Positions 18,651 to 28,644 of a DNA stretch of 64,000 nt are shown piece after piece; the stretch's first letter is position 1, and each line of letters begins with the position of its first letter. Below the pieces are notes generated by a model. The model was given only the letters and a program-made list of their open reading frames with translations. It made no database searches and was not told the DNA's origin. The DNA lies in NCBI GenBank assembly GCA_035552155.1, contig DASZLX010000028.1, positions 124,001 to 188,000 on the forward strand, written 5' to 3'. The position numbers and the translations under genes are program-made. This stretch comes from DASXHY01 sp035552155. Lineage in GTDB: Bacteria > Verrucomicrobiota > Verrucomicrobiia > Limisphaerales > DASXHY01.

Positions 18651-21600
18651 ATCATCGCGCGGGACGGCCCGAGTTTCAACTCCAGGACGGCTTTCAAGGT
18701 GGTGCCGCCCCCCGGCGCGCTGGTGATTTCGAACTGGCCGCCGAGATTCTCGATGCGTTTGCGCATGTTTTCCAGTCCGTTGCCTTTGCGAGCCCCCGAT
18801 GCCCCCATTTCAAATCCCCGGCCATTGTCTTCCACGATGATTTGTATCGAGCCGTTTTCCACTGTGACTTCCACGCGCACTTCGGTGGCGCCGGAATGTT
18901 TCAACGCGTTATTCAACGCCTCCTTGACCATGAGAAATAAGTTGTGCCGGGTCTCGGCGGCGAGAGTGAACGGGGGCAGTTCCACCGGCAATTCCAGCCG
19001 GCAATTCACCTCGGTATTTTCAAAAAACTCGTCGGCGTAGTGCCCGATGTATTCCAGCAGGCCGTTCAGCGTGTCGTTCTCGGGATTGACCGCCCAGACG
19101 ATTTCATCAAGCGAGCGGACGGTGTGGCGGGCGGAGGAAACGATCTTGCTGATGTGCATGCCCACGTCCTCGCGCTTGTCCAATCCTTCCTCCACGCGCT
19201 CGCCCAGCATCATGATGCGGGTCAGACTGGAGCCGAGATCGTCGTGGATGTCCTTGGCAATGCGGCCGCGCTCCTTTTCGATGGCGTGCCGTTGTTGCAA
19301 CAATTGCAACTGCCGCTGCATTCTTCTTCGGGTCGCATACAACGCCGTGCCGCTCGCGCCACCCACCACCAGCAAAGCCATCAGGCCGCGAAACCACCAA
19401 GTCTGCCAATAATGCGGCTCCAGTTCAAACGGCAGCGCTGCGCCGATCTCATTCCAGATTCCGTCCTTGTTGCAGGCGATGACCCGAAATTTATACGGGC
19501 CGGGCGCGACATTATTATAGTAGGCGGTCCGGCGTCCGCCGGCGTCCACCCAGCCGGCATCGACGCCCTGCAATTGGTATTTGAAGCGCACTTTCTCCGC
19601 GGCAGACAAGCTGACAGCCGTGTAGCGAAATTCCAGTTCGCCGTAACCGGGCGGAATGCGGACTGGCTCTCCGGCGCCGCGCAGTGCCATCGGCCTGTTG
19701 TCCACGAGCACCTGGCTCACATAAACAGGCGGCGGCACGTGATCCACTCTCATGGTGCCTGGATCGACGGCCACCACACCCTTGCTGGTGGGAAACCATA
19801 ACCGCCCATCGCGGCTTTTCCACACCGCCGGCTTTCCCGCGCCATTGCACTGGGGGCTTTCCATGCCGTCGGTTTTTCCGTACGCAATGCTGGAAATCCA
19901 TTTCACCCGGCCGGCGTCAAAATCGTCGAACTCCCGTTTGCGCACGCGAAAAACGCCGCGCGAACAACTCATCCACAGCCAGCCTTCATCGTCTTCCGCA
20001 ATGGAAAAAATCTCGTCGCTGAACAACCCTTCGCGCGCCGTGTAGACTCTGAATTTCCTGCCCTCCAGCCGGTTCAACCCGCCGTTAGCCGTGCCGACCC
20101 ACAGCACTCCCTCCTTGTCTTCGTAGAGCGCGGTGACTGTGTCATCCGACAGGCCGTCCTTTTTATTGAAATCGGTCCACTGCTTGTTTTCGAGACGCTC
20201 GAGGCCATTCTCGGTTCCGAACCAGAGCGCGCCGCGATGATCCTCCAGTATGGCGCGCACGCCTTCGTGCAGGTCATTGGAAAATTTCCCATGGCGCAGG
20301 CAACTCAATCCCAGGCTCGTCCCGATCCAAAGATTTCCCGCGCGATCCTCGCACAGCGCGCGCAGGCCGGCGTCGGGCAAACCGTCCTTGACCGTGTAGC
20401 GGGTTATTTTCCCGTCCTTCAACTTCGTCAACCCGCCGTCAAAATCGGCGCCCACCCAAATGCTGCCGTCATGACCCTCGCAGAGCGACAAAATCAAATC
20501 CTGCGAGAGACCGTTGGTGGGCGCGTAAGCGGTGACTCGTTCGTCCTTCAGTTGGTTCAAGCCGCCGCCCCAGGTTCCGATCCAAACGCTTCCCGCGCGG
20601 TCCTCCATCACGGCCATGGCGTTGTTGTGAGTCAAACCCTGTTGTTTGGTGTAAGCAAAAAAGCGCTTCGGCGTCAGCCGGATCAAGCCTTCCTTGGAGC
20701 CGACCCACAAGTCCCCTTCCCGGTCCTCAAACAACGCGTTCACGTGATCGAACGGCAGTCCCTCATTATCAAGCTGGTTATAGAATCGCCCCTCGCGAAA
20801 ACGATTAAGGCCGCTGTACGTGCCGACCCAAAGGTTTCCCTCGCGGTCTTCACAAATGGCGCTGACAAATGTGTCCGACAAGCCGTAGCGCGTGTTGTAG
20901 GCGTAAAAACTGTTTTGCCAATATTGATTGTACCAGAGCAGTCCGTTATTCGAGCCAATCCAAACCCGATGGCCTGTGTCCTGACAGATCCCGCGGACGG
21001 AATCATTGGGCAAACCATTGGGCATGGTGAATCGGTCCATGATCCCGCCTCGCCGCAAGCGGTTCAGCCCTTTGCCGGTGGCAATCCACAGATTGCCATC
21101 GCGATCCTCGTAGATGTAATTCACCGCATCGGAAAGCAACCCATCGGCTTCAGTATAAGTGCGGAATCGCCCGTCCTTGAATTGGCTCATGCCCTCGGTG
21201 GTGCCAATCCAAAGCGAGCCGTCTGTGCTTTCAAAAATCACCCGCACATGACTGCCGGCCAGCCCGTTGGTGGTGTTGAAATTGGAAAAGGCTCCATCGC
21301 GCAGGCACACCAGGCCGCCGCCGTCCGTTCCAATCCATAGCGCTCCCTGCCGGTCCGCACACAAGGCCGTAATGGAGGAATTTTTCAGCGCCGGCGTGTT
21401 TTTAGAATCGTAGGAAGTGAAATCCACCCCGTCGAAGCGCGCCAATCCTCCGCGCGTGCCGACCCAGAGATAACCATCGGGTGTCTGCGCAATGGATTGC
21501 ACGAGGTTGTCGGGCAGGCCCTCATCGATGTGCCACGTGCGCGAGGCATACTGGAACGTGGGCGTATCCAGACTCGACCAATCCAGCCAATCGCTGGCAC

Positions 21601-22693
21601 TGCTGATCTGGCGCCGATGATTGATGACATCGCTGTTGTTTACATCCACTGCGAACACTTCCAAGTCCCCGTCCTCGTTCGCGATGATGGCGGGATACGG
21701 CCGGGAAGTGGAACCAAGGGTCGCCCAGGTGGACCAATGATCCGCGCCGGTGACCAGCGTTTCCCAGCGATGCATGAGAGTCTGATTGGTGGCGTTGACC
21801 GCGAAGATCTCCAGCCGGCGATTGCCGCACCGGCCAACAGCCAGCCCCGGTTTTATGTCCTCGCCGAAATCGTTCCAGGGCGACCAATTCGCGCTGTCGC
21901 CCGGCGCAGCCTGGCAAATCCGGTTCACCGCGCCATTGGTGGCGTTCACCGCAAATACTTCCAGGCGGCCCAAAGCATTCTCGCCGACTGCAAGACCGGG
22001 CAAAATGGTTCCGCCCAGATTGGTCCAATCGGTCCAATCGCCCGAGCCGCCGGCATTTGTCTGCCAGCAATGTTCGAGCGCGCCGTTGGCGGCGGTCCCG
22101 TAAAGCTCCATCCTCCCGTCCTGGTTGCGCATGACCGCCACGTCATCCAGCGCCGTGGCCCCCACGTCCACCCAGGGCGACCAGGCGCCGTCGTCATTGG
22201 TTTGCCACATGTGCCGGACGAAATGAGTGCGCGCGTCGCGGGCGAAAATTTCCAGCCGGCCCGCGGCATTCTTTTCCACTGCTATCGGTGGTTCAATGGC
22301 GCCGCCAACATGAACCCAAGCGCGCCAGTCGGGCGAGTTGCTCCCTTGTTGTTGAATAAATGTGAGCGAATGAGTCGCGCGATCCACGGCAAAAACATTC
22401 ATGCGCCCCTCGGTATCGTTGGCGATTGCCAGGGAAGGCAGAATCGCGCCGCCCAAGCCCGACCACGCCGACCAATCGCCATTGGAATGCTTTTGCCAGC
22501 GATGCCGCAACTGGCCGCTGTCATCCACCGTGAACACCTCCAATTGCCCGTCCGCCTGTTGCCCCACGAAAGGCCGCCATGGGGGCAAAGTCTCCGCCGC
22601 GCGCACGGTCGCGAGAAGAGCCAGGCCGAAAAAAAAACGGACTATCCCACGAACGAGACGCAACGCGACCGGACTCTTAACAGCATAAACCAT
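18647..22693 (-). CDS. Sensor histidine kinase with PLL-like lectin propeller and double Reg_prop propeller
   Basis: 1348 residues with signal peptide. Residues about 35-374 hold seven repeats of the form GRLEVFAVD...HRWQ, like the seven-bladed PLL-type lectin fold. Residues about 386-1000 hold 14 LWVGT-type two-component-regulator propeller repeats (two seven-bladed propellers). A Y_Y_Y domain (about 1016-1090) and one membrane helix (about 1101-1120) follow, then a HisKA_3 dimerisation helix with KDIHDDLGSS (phospho-His about 1150). The ATPase domain has N box near 1261 and DNGRG near 1289. The receptor part faces the periplasm and probably senses oligosaccharide, as in hybrid two-component systems of polysaccharide loci. 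Here the response regulator is a separate, overlapping gene. Confidence 0.9.
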   Translation of the reverse strand: MVYAVKSPVALRLVRGIVRFFFGLALLATVRAAETLPPWRPFVGQQADGQLEVFTVDDSGQLRHRWQKHSNGDWSAWSGLGGAILPSLAIANDTEGRMNVFAVDRATHSLTFIQQQGSNSPDWRAWVHVGGAIEPPIAVEKNAAGRLEIFARDARTHFVRHMWQTNDDGAWSPWVDVGATALDDVAVMRNQDGRMELYGTAANGALEHCWQTNAGGSGDWTDWTNLGGTILPGLAVGENALGRLEVFAVNATNGAVNRICQAAPGDSANWSPWNDFGEDIKPGLAVGRCGNRRLEIFAVNATNQTLMHRWETLVTGADHWSTWATLGSTSRPYPAIIANEDGDLEVFAVDVNNSDVINHRRQISSASDWLDWSSLDTPTFQYASRTWHIDEGLPDNLVQSIAQTPDGYLWVGTRGGLARFDGVDFTSYDSKNTPALKNSSITALCADRQGALWIGTDGGGLVCLRDGAFSNFNTTNGLAGSHVRVIFESTDGSLWIGTTEGMSQFKDGRFRTYTEADGLLSDAVNYIYEDRDGNLWIATGKGLNRLRRGGIMDRFTMPNGLPNDSVRGICQDTGHRVWIGSNNGLLWYNQYWQNSFYAYNTRYGLSDTFVSAICEDREGNLWVGTYSGLNRFREGRFYNQLDNEGLPFDHVNALFEDREGDLWVGSKEGLIRLTPKRFFAYTKQQGLTHNNAMAVMEDRAGSVWIGTWGGGLNQLKDERVTAYAPTNGLSQDLILSLCEGHDGSIWVGADFDGGLTKLKDGKITRYTVKDGLPDAGLRALCEDRAGNLWIGTSLGLSCLRHGKFSNDLHEGVRAILEDHRGALWFGTENGLERLENKQWTDFNKKDGLSDDTVTALYEDKEGVLWVGTANGGLNRLEGRKFRVYTAREGLFSDEIFSIAEDDEGWLWMSCSRGVFRVRKREFDDFDAGRVKWISSIAYGKTDGMESPQCNGAGKPAVWKSRDGRLWFPTSKGVVAVDPGTMRVDHVPPPVYVSQVLVDNRPMALRGAGEPVRIPPGYGELEFRYTAVSLSAAEKVRFKYQLQGVDAGWVDAGGRRTAYYNNVAPGPYKFRVIACNKDGIWNEIGAALPFELEPHYWQTWWFRGLMALLVVGGASGTALYATRRRMQRQLQLLQQRHAIEKERGRIAKDIHDDLGSSLTRIMMLGERVEEGLDKREDVGMHISKIVSSARHTVRSLDEIVWAVNPENDTLNGLLEYIGHYADEFFENTEVNCRLELPVELPPFTLAAETRHNLFLMVKEALNNALKHSGATEVRVEVTVENGSIQIIVEDNGRGFEMGASGARKGNGLENMRKRIENLGGQFEITSAPGGGTTLKAVLELKLGPSRAMM

Positions 22694-23062
22694 CGCTTAT
22701 GAGAGTAATTGGCCGAAGAGAAGGTGCCAAGGATTTAGAGAATCAGAGATTAGTCCCCAAATCGGCCTCGCACAAAAAGTACTGGCAGAAACACCGATAA
22801 AACAGAGTGCGGCTTTAGGGGCGTTTTTCCCACACAGTAATAATTCCCCCCTTGGCAAACACGCGGGGAAACCAGTAGGAGCCGACCTGGGATTTGCCGA
22901 GGCGATAGATAGTAAAGCATTTGAATCCCGAAAAAGCCGGCCCTCAATTGAGGAATGATCTCCTCGATGCTGAAGAACGTTGGACCGTCACCCTCCGACA
23001 CGACTTCATCACTCATCACTCGCCCTTGCTCTTTTCCATGCCACAGGTTTTTCTATGGGCCA
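22694..23062. other. Intergenic region between divergent genes
   Basis: 369 bases between the divergently transcribed kinase and ABC ATPase genes. It must hold both promoters, but I see no box or hairpin I would defend. A minus-strand frame at 22750-23019 has no protein-like composition. Confidence 0.5.
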
Positions 23063-23878
23063 ATGACGACAAAACGAACCCGACCGATCCTGCAGATTTC
23101 CGGGCTGCGCATCCAGCGCGGGCACACGGTCATTCTGGATGATATTTCCTGGCGCGTGGAACGCGGGCAACATTGGGTCATCCTGGGCGCCAACGGCTCC
23201 GGCAAAACTTCCTTGCTCAGCGCGCTCACCGGTTACCTCATGCCGACCGCCGGCGAAATTTCCGTGCTCAACGAAAGCTACGGGCAATCGGACTGGCGCG
23301 AGTTGCGCAAACATATCGGGCTGGTCAGCTCATCCGTCCGCCAGATGATGCATGATGAAGAGCCGGCGCTGGAAACAGTCATCAGCGGCAAATATGCCAT
23401 GATCGATTTTTGGGGCCGCGCCCAGGCGCGCGATCGCGTCGAGGCGCGCCATATTCTGCGTCAAATTGAGTGCCTGTATCTGGCCGAGCGCCCCTGGCTC
23501 GTGCTGTCGCAAGGCGAACGCCAGCGCGTATTGATTGGCCGCGCGCTTATGGCCAAGCCGCGTCTGTTGATTCTGGACGAACCCTGCGCCGGGCTGGACC
23601 CGGCCGCCCGCGAACATTTTTTGCAATTCCTGCAACGCATCGGCCAGCGCCGGGATGCGCCCACGCTGGTGCTCGTCACGCATCACGTGGAGGAAATCAT
23701 GCCGGTGTTTTCGCACGTGCTGATTTTGAAAAACGGCCGGGCGCTGGCGTCCGGAGCGAAAGAGATTGCGTTGACGGGTAGATTGCTTTCGCAGGCGTTT
23801 GGCGAACGCGCGAAATTGAAGAAGGAAAAAAGCCGCTATACCCTCAGCGTCACCGCAACTTCGCGGGGCGTGATCTAA
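23063..23878 (+). CDS. ABC transporter ATP-binding protein
   Basis: 271 residues from the ATG at 23063; the longer frame from 22955 adds a non-conserved N-terminus. Visible motifs: Walker A GANGSGKTS, signature LSQGERQRV, Walker B LLILDEPCAGLD, and the H-loop His in LVTHHVEE. The sequence resembles stand-alone ATPases of the YlmA/ModF type. No permease gene is adjacent, so the substrate and partner are unknown. The next gene on this strand is far away, so it is probably monocistronic. Confidence 0.88.
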   Translation: MTTKRTRPILQISGLRIQRGHTVILDDISWRVERGQHWVILGANGSGKTSLLSALTGYLMPTAGEISVLNESYGQSDWRELRKHIGLVSSSVRQMMHDEEPALETVISGKYAMIDFWGRAQARDRVEARHILRQIECLYLAERPWLVLSQGERQRVLIGRALMAKPRLLILDEPCAGLDPAAREHFLQFLQRIGQRRDAPTLVLVTHHVEEIMPVFSHVLILKNGRALASGAKEIALTGRLLSQAFGERAKLKKEKSRYTLSVTATSRGVI

Positions 23879-23918
23879 CCGAGCGGCTCGCCAACAGCGC
23901 CGCTACAATTCGGTCTAC

Positions 23919-24089
23919 TCAAACCAGCCGGCGCGCCCGGACGCGAACGAGCGTCTTTCGGGCATACGACAGCCACAGCAGACTGAGCAGGGTGATCGCC
24001 ATGATTTGGCCGAGGACGGGGAAACTGTAGAACAGGAACGCCACGCCTCCGCAAACGATGGTCGCTTTGATCAAATCTAACAGACTCAT
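23919..24089 (-). CDS. Small membrane protein, 56 residues
   Basis: A frame from ATG 24089 to TGA 23919 encodes MSLLDLIKATIVCGGVAFLF and continues with a second hydrophobic stretch and a very basic tail (ARKTLVRVRARRLV). Two predicted membrane helices followed by positive charges are unlikely by chance. There is no strong ribosome site. No function is known. It lies 41 bases from the convergent ABC ATPase gene. Confidence 0.55.
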   Translation of the reverse strand: MSLLDLIKATIVCGGVAFLFYSFPVLGQIMAITLLSLLWLSYARKTLVRVRARRLV

Positions 24090-24367
24090 ACGACATTTGG
24101 CCAGGCCTGCCTGGCTCTCGGGCGCAACGGCAATCAGCAGCCCGGAACGGCCGGGTGAAATTGCGATGCTTGTTAAGTAAATTTACACCGCTTCCCGGCG
24201 CGGTGCAAAGCTTTGTACTCATATCGGGTCATTTCCATACAACTTGAACCGTATTTGCACCTAACGGGCCGTAAGAAATGTGGAAAAGCGGGAGACGAGC
24301 TAACGAGTCTCCAACTCAATATTCCACGCGGAAGTAACGGGGACCAGTCATTGCGTCTCCCAAGAAG

Positions 24368-24394
24368 AAAAGCCCGGACCCAAGCCAGGCTTTT
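24368..24394 (-). terminator. Rho-independent terminator
   Basis: On the minus strand AAAAGCCTGG pairs with CCGGGCTTTT (10 bp, one G-U pair, 7-base loop), followed by TTTTCTTCTT. It overlaps the stop codon of the 466-residue protein gene and should end its transcript. Confidence 0.75.
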
Positions 24395-25793
24395 ATTTCC
24401 TGCCGTAACCGAACAAATGCTTTTCCTTGATGACCTGCGCCACCGGTCCCGGCACCATTTTTTCCCAGATCGGATCGCCGCTTTGGATTTGTTTCAAAAC
24501 GTCACCCGAATAGATCGAAAGATAATCGCGGTTGTAAGTGCGGATGTCTTCCACGTAGCCGTTATCGACCAGGTGCGCATACAGGTGCTTGAGATGCGGC
24601 GCCACCTCCATGTTTTCCACGGTGCTCAGTTTCCCGTTGCGGTCGAGCGAGGGATAAACATAAAGCTTCACACCTTTGCGGAACAATTGCCCAAGCGATT
24701 CCATGATGCCTCCGGGCAGGTCGGTATAAAATTTCTCATCCATGATATCGCGCAACCGCACCAGACCCAGCGGCAGGCCGATGGGCTTTTGCGTGTAACG
24801 CCAGAGATACGTGAGCAGCCGGTGATAACGCAGAAAATTTGAAATCAGCACCGGCTTGCCGAGTGCGCTCAGCATGTCCACGCGATCCAGGAAATCGCGC
24901 GAATCAATCGCATCGCCCACCTGCAACTGGCGCAAAGTCATTTCCAGGATTACAAACGGCGTTTCGCCTTGCAGCGAATCCTCCTGGACGAACTGCTCCT
25001 GGGCGCGCTCAAGCATTTCCAGCATGGGATTGGTCAGTGGACGAAAACTGCCGCGCTGCACCAGCACGGGTTTTTTGTAGAGCACCTCGCCCCATTGCAC
25101 GGCCTCGCCTTCCGCGGTGAACATCGCGGCCTCGGTCAGGTCCTTCTCCACGAGTTTCAAAGCCATCAGCCGATTATCCACTTCCGCAAACGCCGGTCCG
25201 GCGAAGCGTATCATATCCACTTCCACGCGCTCCCAGGAGAGATTATCGATCAGCGAGGCGATCAGCGCCTCCGGATTTTCCCACGAGTAAAACGCGCCGA
25301 AGATGAGATTGATGCCGATGATACCCAGCGCCTCCTGCTGGCGGAGACCGTCGTGGTCGAGCATGCGCACGTGGATGAAAATTTCCGAGTAGGGCGCGTG
25401 CGGCTCGTTTTGAAAACGAATTCCCAGCCAGCCGTGCCCCTCATCGTGGCGCTTGAAACTGCCGGTGGCGACCGTATCGGCGAAAACGAAAAATGCCACC
25501 TGGTCGCCGCGCTTTTCGCCGAGTCGCTCCTGGAGCAAAATATATTCGTGGTCCAGCATCGAGCGCAGGCGCTGCCGGCTGACATAACGATCCGCCGGGC
25601 CGTAAATGGCGTCGCTCACGGCCATGTCGTAGGCCGAAATGGTCTTGGCCACGGTGCCGGACGCGCCGCCGACGCGGAAGAACCACCGCGCGACTTCCTG
25701 CCCCGCGCCGATCTCGGCGAAGGTGCCGTAGCGTTTGGCGTCGAGGTTGATTCGCAGCGCCTTCTGGTGCGGACTTAAGATTTCATTAGGCAT
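24393..25793 (-). CDS. Conserved hypothetical protein of 466 residues
   Basis: Starts MPNEILSPHQKALRINLDAK and contains a typical block YGTFAEIGAGQEVARWFFRV. I recognise this as a widely conserved family. It has at times been labelled as a TonB-dependent receptor or nicotinate-nucleotide adenylyltransferase, but neither label fits: there is no signal peptide, no beta-barrel pattern and no nucleotidyltransferase HxGH motif. The protein is soluble and probably cytoplasmic. The N-terminal part is the most ordered, and a second block (RYHRLLTYLWRYT) lies near residue 340. It stands alone with its own terminator. Function unknown. Confidence 0.85.
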   Translation of the reverse strand: MPNEILSPHQKALRINLDAKRYGTFAEIGAGQEVARWFFRVGGASGTVAKTISAYDMAVSDAIYGPADRYVSRQRLRSMLDHEYILLQERLGEKRGDQVAFFVFADTVATGSFKRHDEGHGWLGIRFQNEPHAPYSEIFIHVRMLDHDGLRQQEALGIIGINLIFGAFYSWENPEALIASLIDNLSWERVEVDMIRFAGPAFAEVDNRLMALKLVEKDLTEAAMFTAEGEAVQWGEVLYKKPVLVQRGSFRPLTNPMLEMLERAQEQFVQEDSLQGETPFVILEMTLRQLQVGDAIDSRDFLDRVDMLSALGKPVLISNFLRYHRLLTYLWRYTQKPIGLPLGLVRLRDIMDEKFYTDLPGGIMESLGQLFRKGVKLYVYPSLDRNGKLSTVENMEVAPHLKHLYAHLVDNGYVEDIRTYNRDYLSIYSGDVLKQIQSGDPIWEKMVPGPVAQVIKEKHLFGYGRK

Positions 25794-25807
25794 AACCTCC
25801 GGCCAAT

Positions 25808-25832
25808 GTAGCGGCGCTCCGCGACCGCCGCA
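25808..25832. repeat. GCGGC palindromic intergenic repeat
   Basis: A copy of the GTAGCGGCG...CCGCCG unit, also seen twice at 33370-33433, lies 14 bases upstream of the 466-residue protein gene. Confidence 0.5.
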
Positions 25833-25955
25833 CTCAGAAATTTCTCAAACGGAAATAAGCGAAGATTTCACCAATCGATTTTCCCGTCCGTCGGACAGGC
25901 AGAAACTGCGCTTATCCAGGTCAATCAAACCAAGGCGGCCGTCCAGCCGGCGGAG

Positions 25956-28523
25956 TCAGTTTACGAAGGTTAATTTCACTCGCCGGGAACGCAGCATGTA
26001 GAGAGTCCAGAGAACTAACGAAATCATCAGCGGACCCAGGGCGGCGGTGGAAACGGCGTTGCTGTGAGTCATGACGGAGTTTCGGTGCATGTAGCCGACC
26101 AGGATCGCGTCCAACGCCGCAAATACAAACTGCAATATTAAAAAGGTGATGAACAGGATGGGAAATATCCGGCGTTTTCGAAAGAATGAGATGGTGAGCA
26201 GAATCAGCAAAATCAACACCGTGATGCTCGTAAAGAGTTCGAAAAGCAAAATGGGCGGCAACATTGCATTGTATCTCGCGTCTGCGGAATCGGTGATGAT
26301 TCGCCAGCGCTCGCTTGAATAAACCGGGCTGAGCTTTGCAATTCGAGCCGGGAGAATAAACATCCCACCCACCAGCCCGATGCCAACCAGGATCAACCAT
26401 CCTCCGAGCCCTGCAAGCGCCGAATCGGGATTCAAAAGCACCGGCGGCTCCTGGAATTTGAACCGGTAAACGAAAACAGACAACATCACCAGCACCATTG
26501 AATAAGAGGCCACGGCAATCAAAATCGTCCAATTTGGCGAACCGGCAAAGAGCGTGGTGCGAACGGGTTTGCTGATGGTTAGCCCCAAAAATTGCGGGAT
26601 CTGATCGAGGGCTTCCAGATAGCCGGGAACATCAGCCGCGTTCACCCCGCGATCCAACGTCACCAATTGATTGACGATGACAAGCCCGTTGTTGGTGTAG
26701 CTCGTATTATGATGAAAAAGAAACCCTTTGGTTTGAATTTTTTTGTCTTCGAGAACAATCCGCCAAACCTCCGGGGTGTCGATTTGAATGCGCTGCAAAT
26801 AATTTTCCGGAAAGGGAACTGCCAACGGCAGTCTGCGATCTTTTTTTGCCGGCACAATCAATCGATCCATGAAGCCGTCGGCATAAAAGGTGCAAGCAAT
26901 ATAATTGGTCCGCTGCGAGGGTTTCCAAATGGCAGGAATCACGAAATGCTCGGTGACACGAAGTCGATTGGCCTTCTCATCGTCCTCGGTCTCCAGCGCT
27001 CCGCCCAAGGTCATGTCCGCGTAATATTTCCGATAATACGCCAACGCATTTTTGTTGAGCGTGTCACTGCTGGCCGTGGCAAGTTGCCCACGGACAAAAT
27101 CCGCGTCGCGGCCTTCGTAGGTTTTAACAATCGTCAGCCGCGTTGGAGCATTTGTCGGGATATTGAAATATTCGTCGACGACCGTGGTGGGGGAGCCTGC
27201 CCGTGAGTACGGGATGTTAATCAATCCCGTCGAGGATTCGCTGAGCAACAGACCGGCGCCGAAGTCGTCAATATATCGCTTCCTCAATGGGCCGCGTTGG
27301 AAAGTTCGGGTGACATCCACGAAATTGGTCCTGCCGAGGAGAACTACCTGCACGATGACGTGGTCAAATGCCCAGGGACTGGGGTTAAGATCTTTAACCC
27401 GTCCTATAAGCTGGGTGCTGACCAGAACCGGAGCGGCTTCAATGCCCATCGCATGAAGAATCGTGCAGAAGAGCAGCGCTTTGTCTTTGCAGTCACCGTA
27501 CCCGCGGGCCAGCACGACCGAAGGATCCGTGGGTGTGCGCGCATTGATTCCGTTCTCGATGCCAAGGTAACGGATGTCGTCTTGCACAAATTGGAGCGCT
27601 TTTACGACCCGCTCTTCTCCCCACGTCGCTCCGGATTGGATGGCCAGGACCTTGTCCTGAAATTCTTTGGAGGGCGACTGCGCGTGGAATGATTCGCCCG
27701 CCCAAATCGCAACGTTTTCCCAGGACCCGAAATCGGTGAACTGCGCAGTCGAATACGGCATAAGGGATGTCGGAACAAAATCCTCAAATTCCTGGCCTGG
27801 CCGATTCTTCCATTGCCAGGCATATTCATAAAAATGGTCCGTAACGTTGCGATTATGGGGGGCGTTTCCTGTCAACTGAACCCACAGCGGCCGATAACTG
27901 CGCGGCCACAACAACCGGTAATTTTCAGTCTGCACCGGGAACGACCACCGCATTTGCATGGTGTCATAAAAATATTCCTTCTCCAGCGGATTACGACCTC
28001 GGATCGTAAAGGCAAATTCGACCCAATCTCCCACTCGCACATCCTCCAAGAACAAAAATGCCGTTTTGGTCCCGTTGTAGAGCAAACGATCCAAATCCCG
28101 TTCCTGCTGGATCACGCGGATTTTTGCCGGATCCAATTCGTTCAACACTTCATTGCCGCGATGGATGACAATTTTATGGAGAATTAATTTTTGATAAGCA
28201 GGATCAAAATCGAACGACAGTTGTGAATTTTCCTCCACTCCGGCTGACGAAAGAAACTTTTTGGCGAAATGCAAATAACGTTCCTTCGTCGCGCCATTAA
28301 TTTCAACATTCACCAGCAGGTAAAAGACACCCCCGGAAGCCGTTTCTTCCAATGCATTCTTATTGGTGTCAATTTCAACCGACGACGTCCACGACGGAGT
28401 GGGCTCAATAGTAAATTCCTGCTCCGCAGCGGCAGCAGTCACCCTGAAGGAACAGCTGAAGAGAACAAAAAGAAGAACCCCTCTGATCAGGAATTTTTGT
28501 GTGCCACTGATAACCTGTCTCAT
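25956..28523 (-). CDS. DUF3857/transglutaminase-like membrane protein
   Basis: 855 residues. The ATG at 28523 has GAGG 7 bases upstream and begins a signal/anchor segment (FLIRGVLLFVLFSCSF), so I prefer it to the ATG at 28547. Order: DUF3857 beta domain (about 45-290); a transglutaminase-like domain with GYGDCKDKALL (active Cys), AFDHVIVQV (His) and FVDVTR (Asp); and a C-terminal membrane part with about four helices including LAGLGGWLILVGIGLVGG, which matches DUF2569. The catalytic triad looks complete, so it may be a periplasmic cysteine peptidase or transpeptidase. It is divergent from the DUF72 gene, with 121 bases between the start codons. Confidence 0.85.
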   Translation of the reverse strand: MRQVISGTQKFLIRGVLLFVLFSCSFRVTAAAAEQEFTIEPTPSWTSSVEIDTNKNALEETASGGVFYLLVNVEINGATKERYLHFAKKFLSSAGVEENSQLSFDFDPAYQKLILHKIVIHRGNEVLNELDPAKIRVIQQERDLDRLLYNGTKTAFLFLEDVRVGDWVEFAFTIRGRNPLEKEYFYDTMQMRWSFPVQTENYRLLWPRSYRPLWVQLTGNAPHNRNVTDHFYEYAWQWKNRPGQEFEDFVPTSLMPYSTAQFTDFGSWENVAIWAGESFHAQSPSKEFQDKVLAIQSGATWGEERVVKALQFVQDDIRYLGIENGINARTPTDPSVVLARGYGDCKDKALLFCTILHAMGIEAAPVLVSTQLIGRVKDLNPSPWAFDHVIVQVVLLGRTNFVDVTRTFQRGPLRKRYIDDFGAGLLLSESSTGLINIPYSRAGSPTTVVDEYFNIPTNAPTRLTIVKTYEGRDADFVRGQLATASSDTLNKNALAYYRKYYADMTLGGALETEDDEKANRLRVTEHFVIPAIWKPSQRTNYIACTFYADGFMDRLIVPAKKDRRLPLAVPFPENYLQRIQIDTPEVWRIVLEDKKIQTKGFLFHHNTSYTNNGLVIVNQLVTLDRGVNAADVPGYLEALDQIPQFLGLTISKPVRTTLFAGSPNWTILIAVASYSMVLVMLSVFVYRFKFQEPPVLLNPDSALAGLGGWLILVGIGLVGGMFILPARIAKLSPVYSSERWRIITDSADARYNAMLPPILLFELFTSITVLILLILLTISFFRKRRIFPILFITFLILQFVFAALDAILVGYMHRNSVMTHSNAVSTAALGPLMISLVLWTLYMLRSRRVKLTFVN

Positions 28524-28644
28524 TTGCGTCCTCAAATTGAATCTCATATCCGGTCGCGGAGCAAGTTTTCCAGGATAACCACCGGGGGATAGGTCGTCAC
28601 CTCCCTGTCTTAATTTGCGGGCGCAATTATTTTTAGAACAGCAC

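Noticed and set aside
22750..23019. Minus-strand frame of 89 codons
   Set aside because: Lies in a divergent promoter region, no domain and no ribosome site.
23875..24222. Minus-strand frame of 115 codons
   Set aside because: Arg/Pro-rich composition; the same DNA in another frame encodes the more convincing 56-residue membrane protein.
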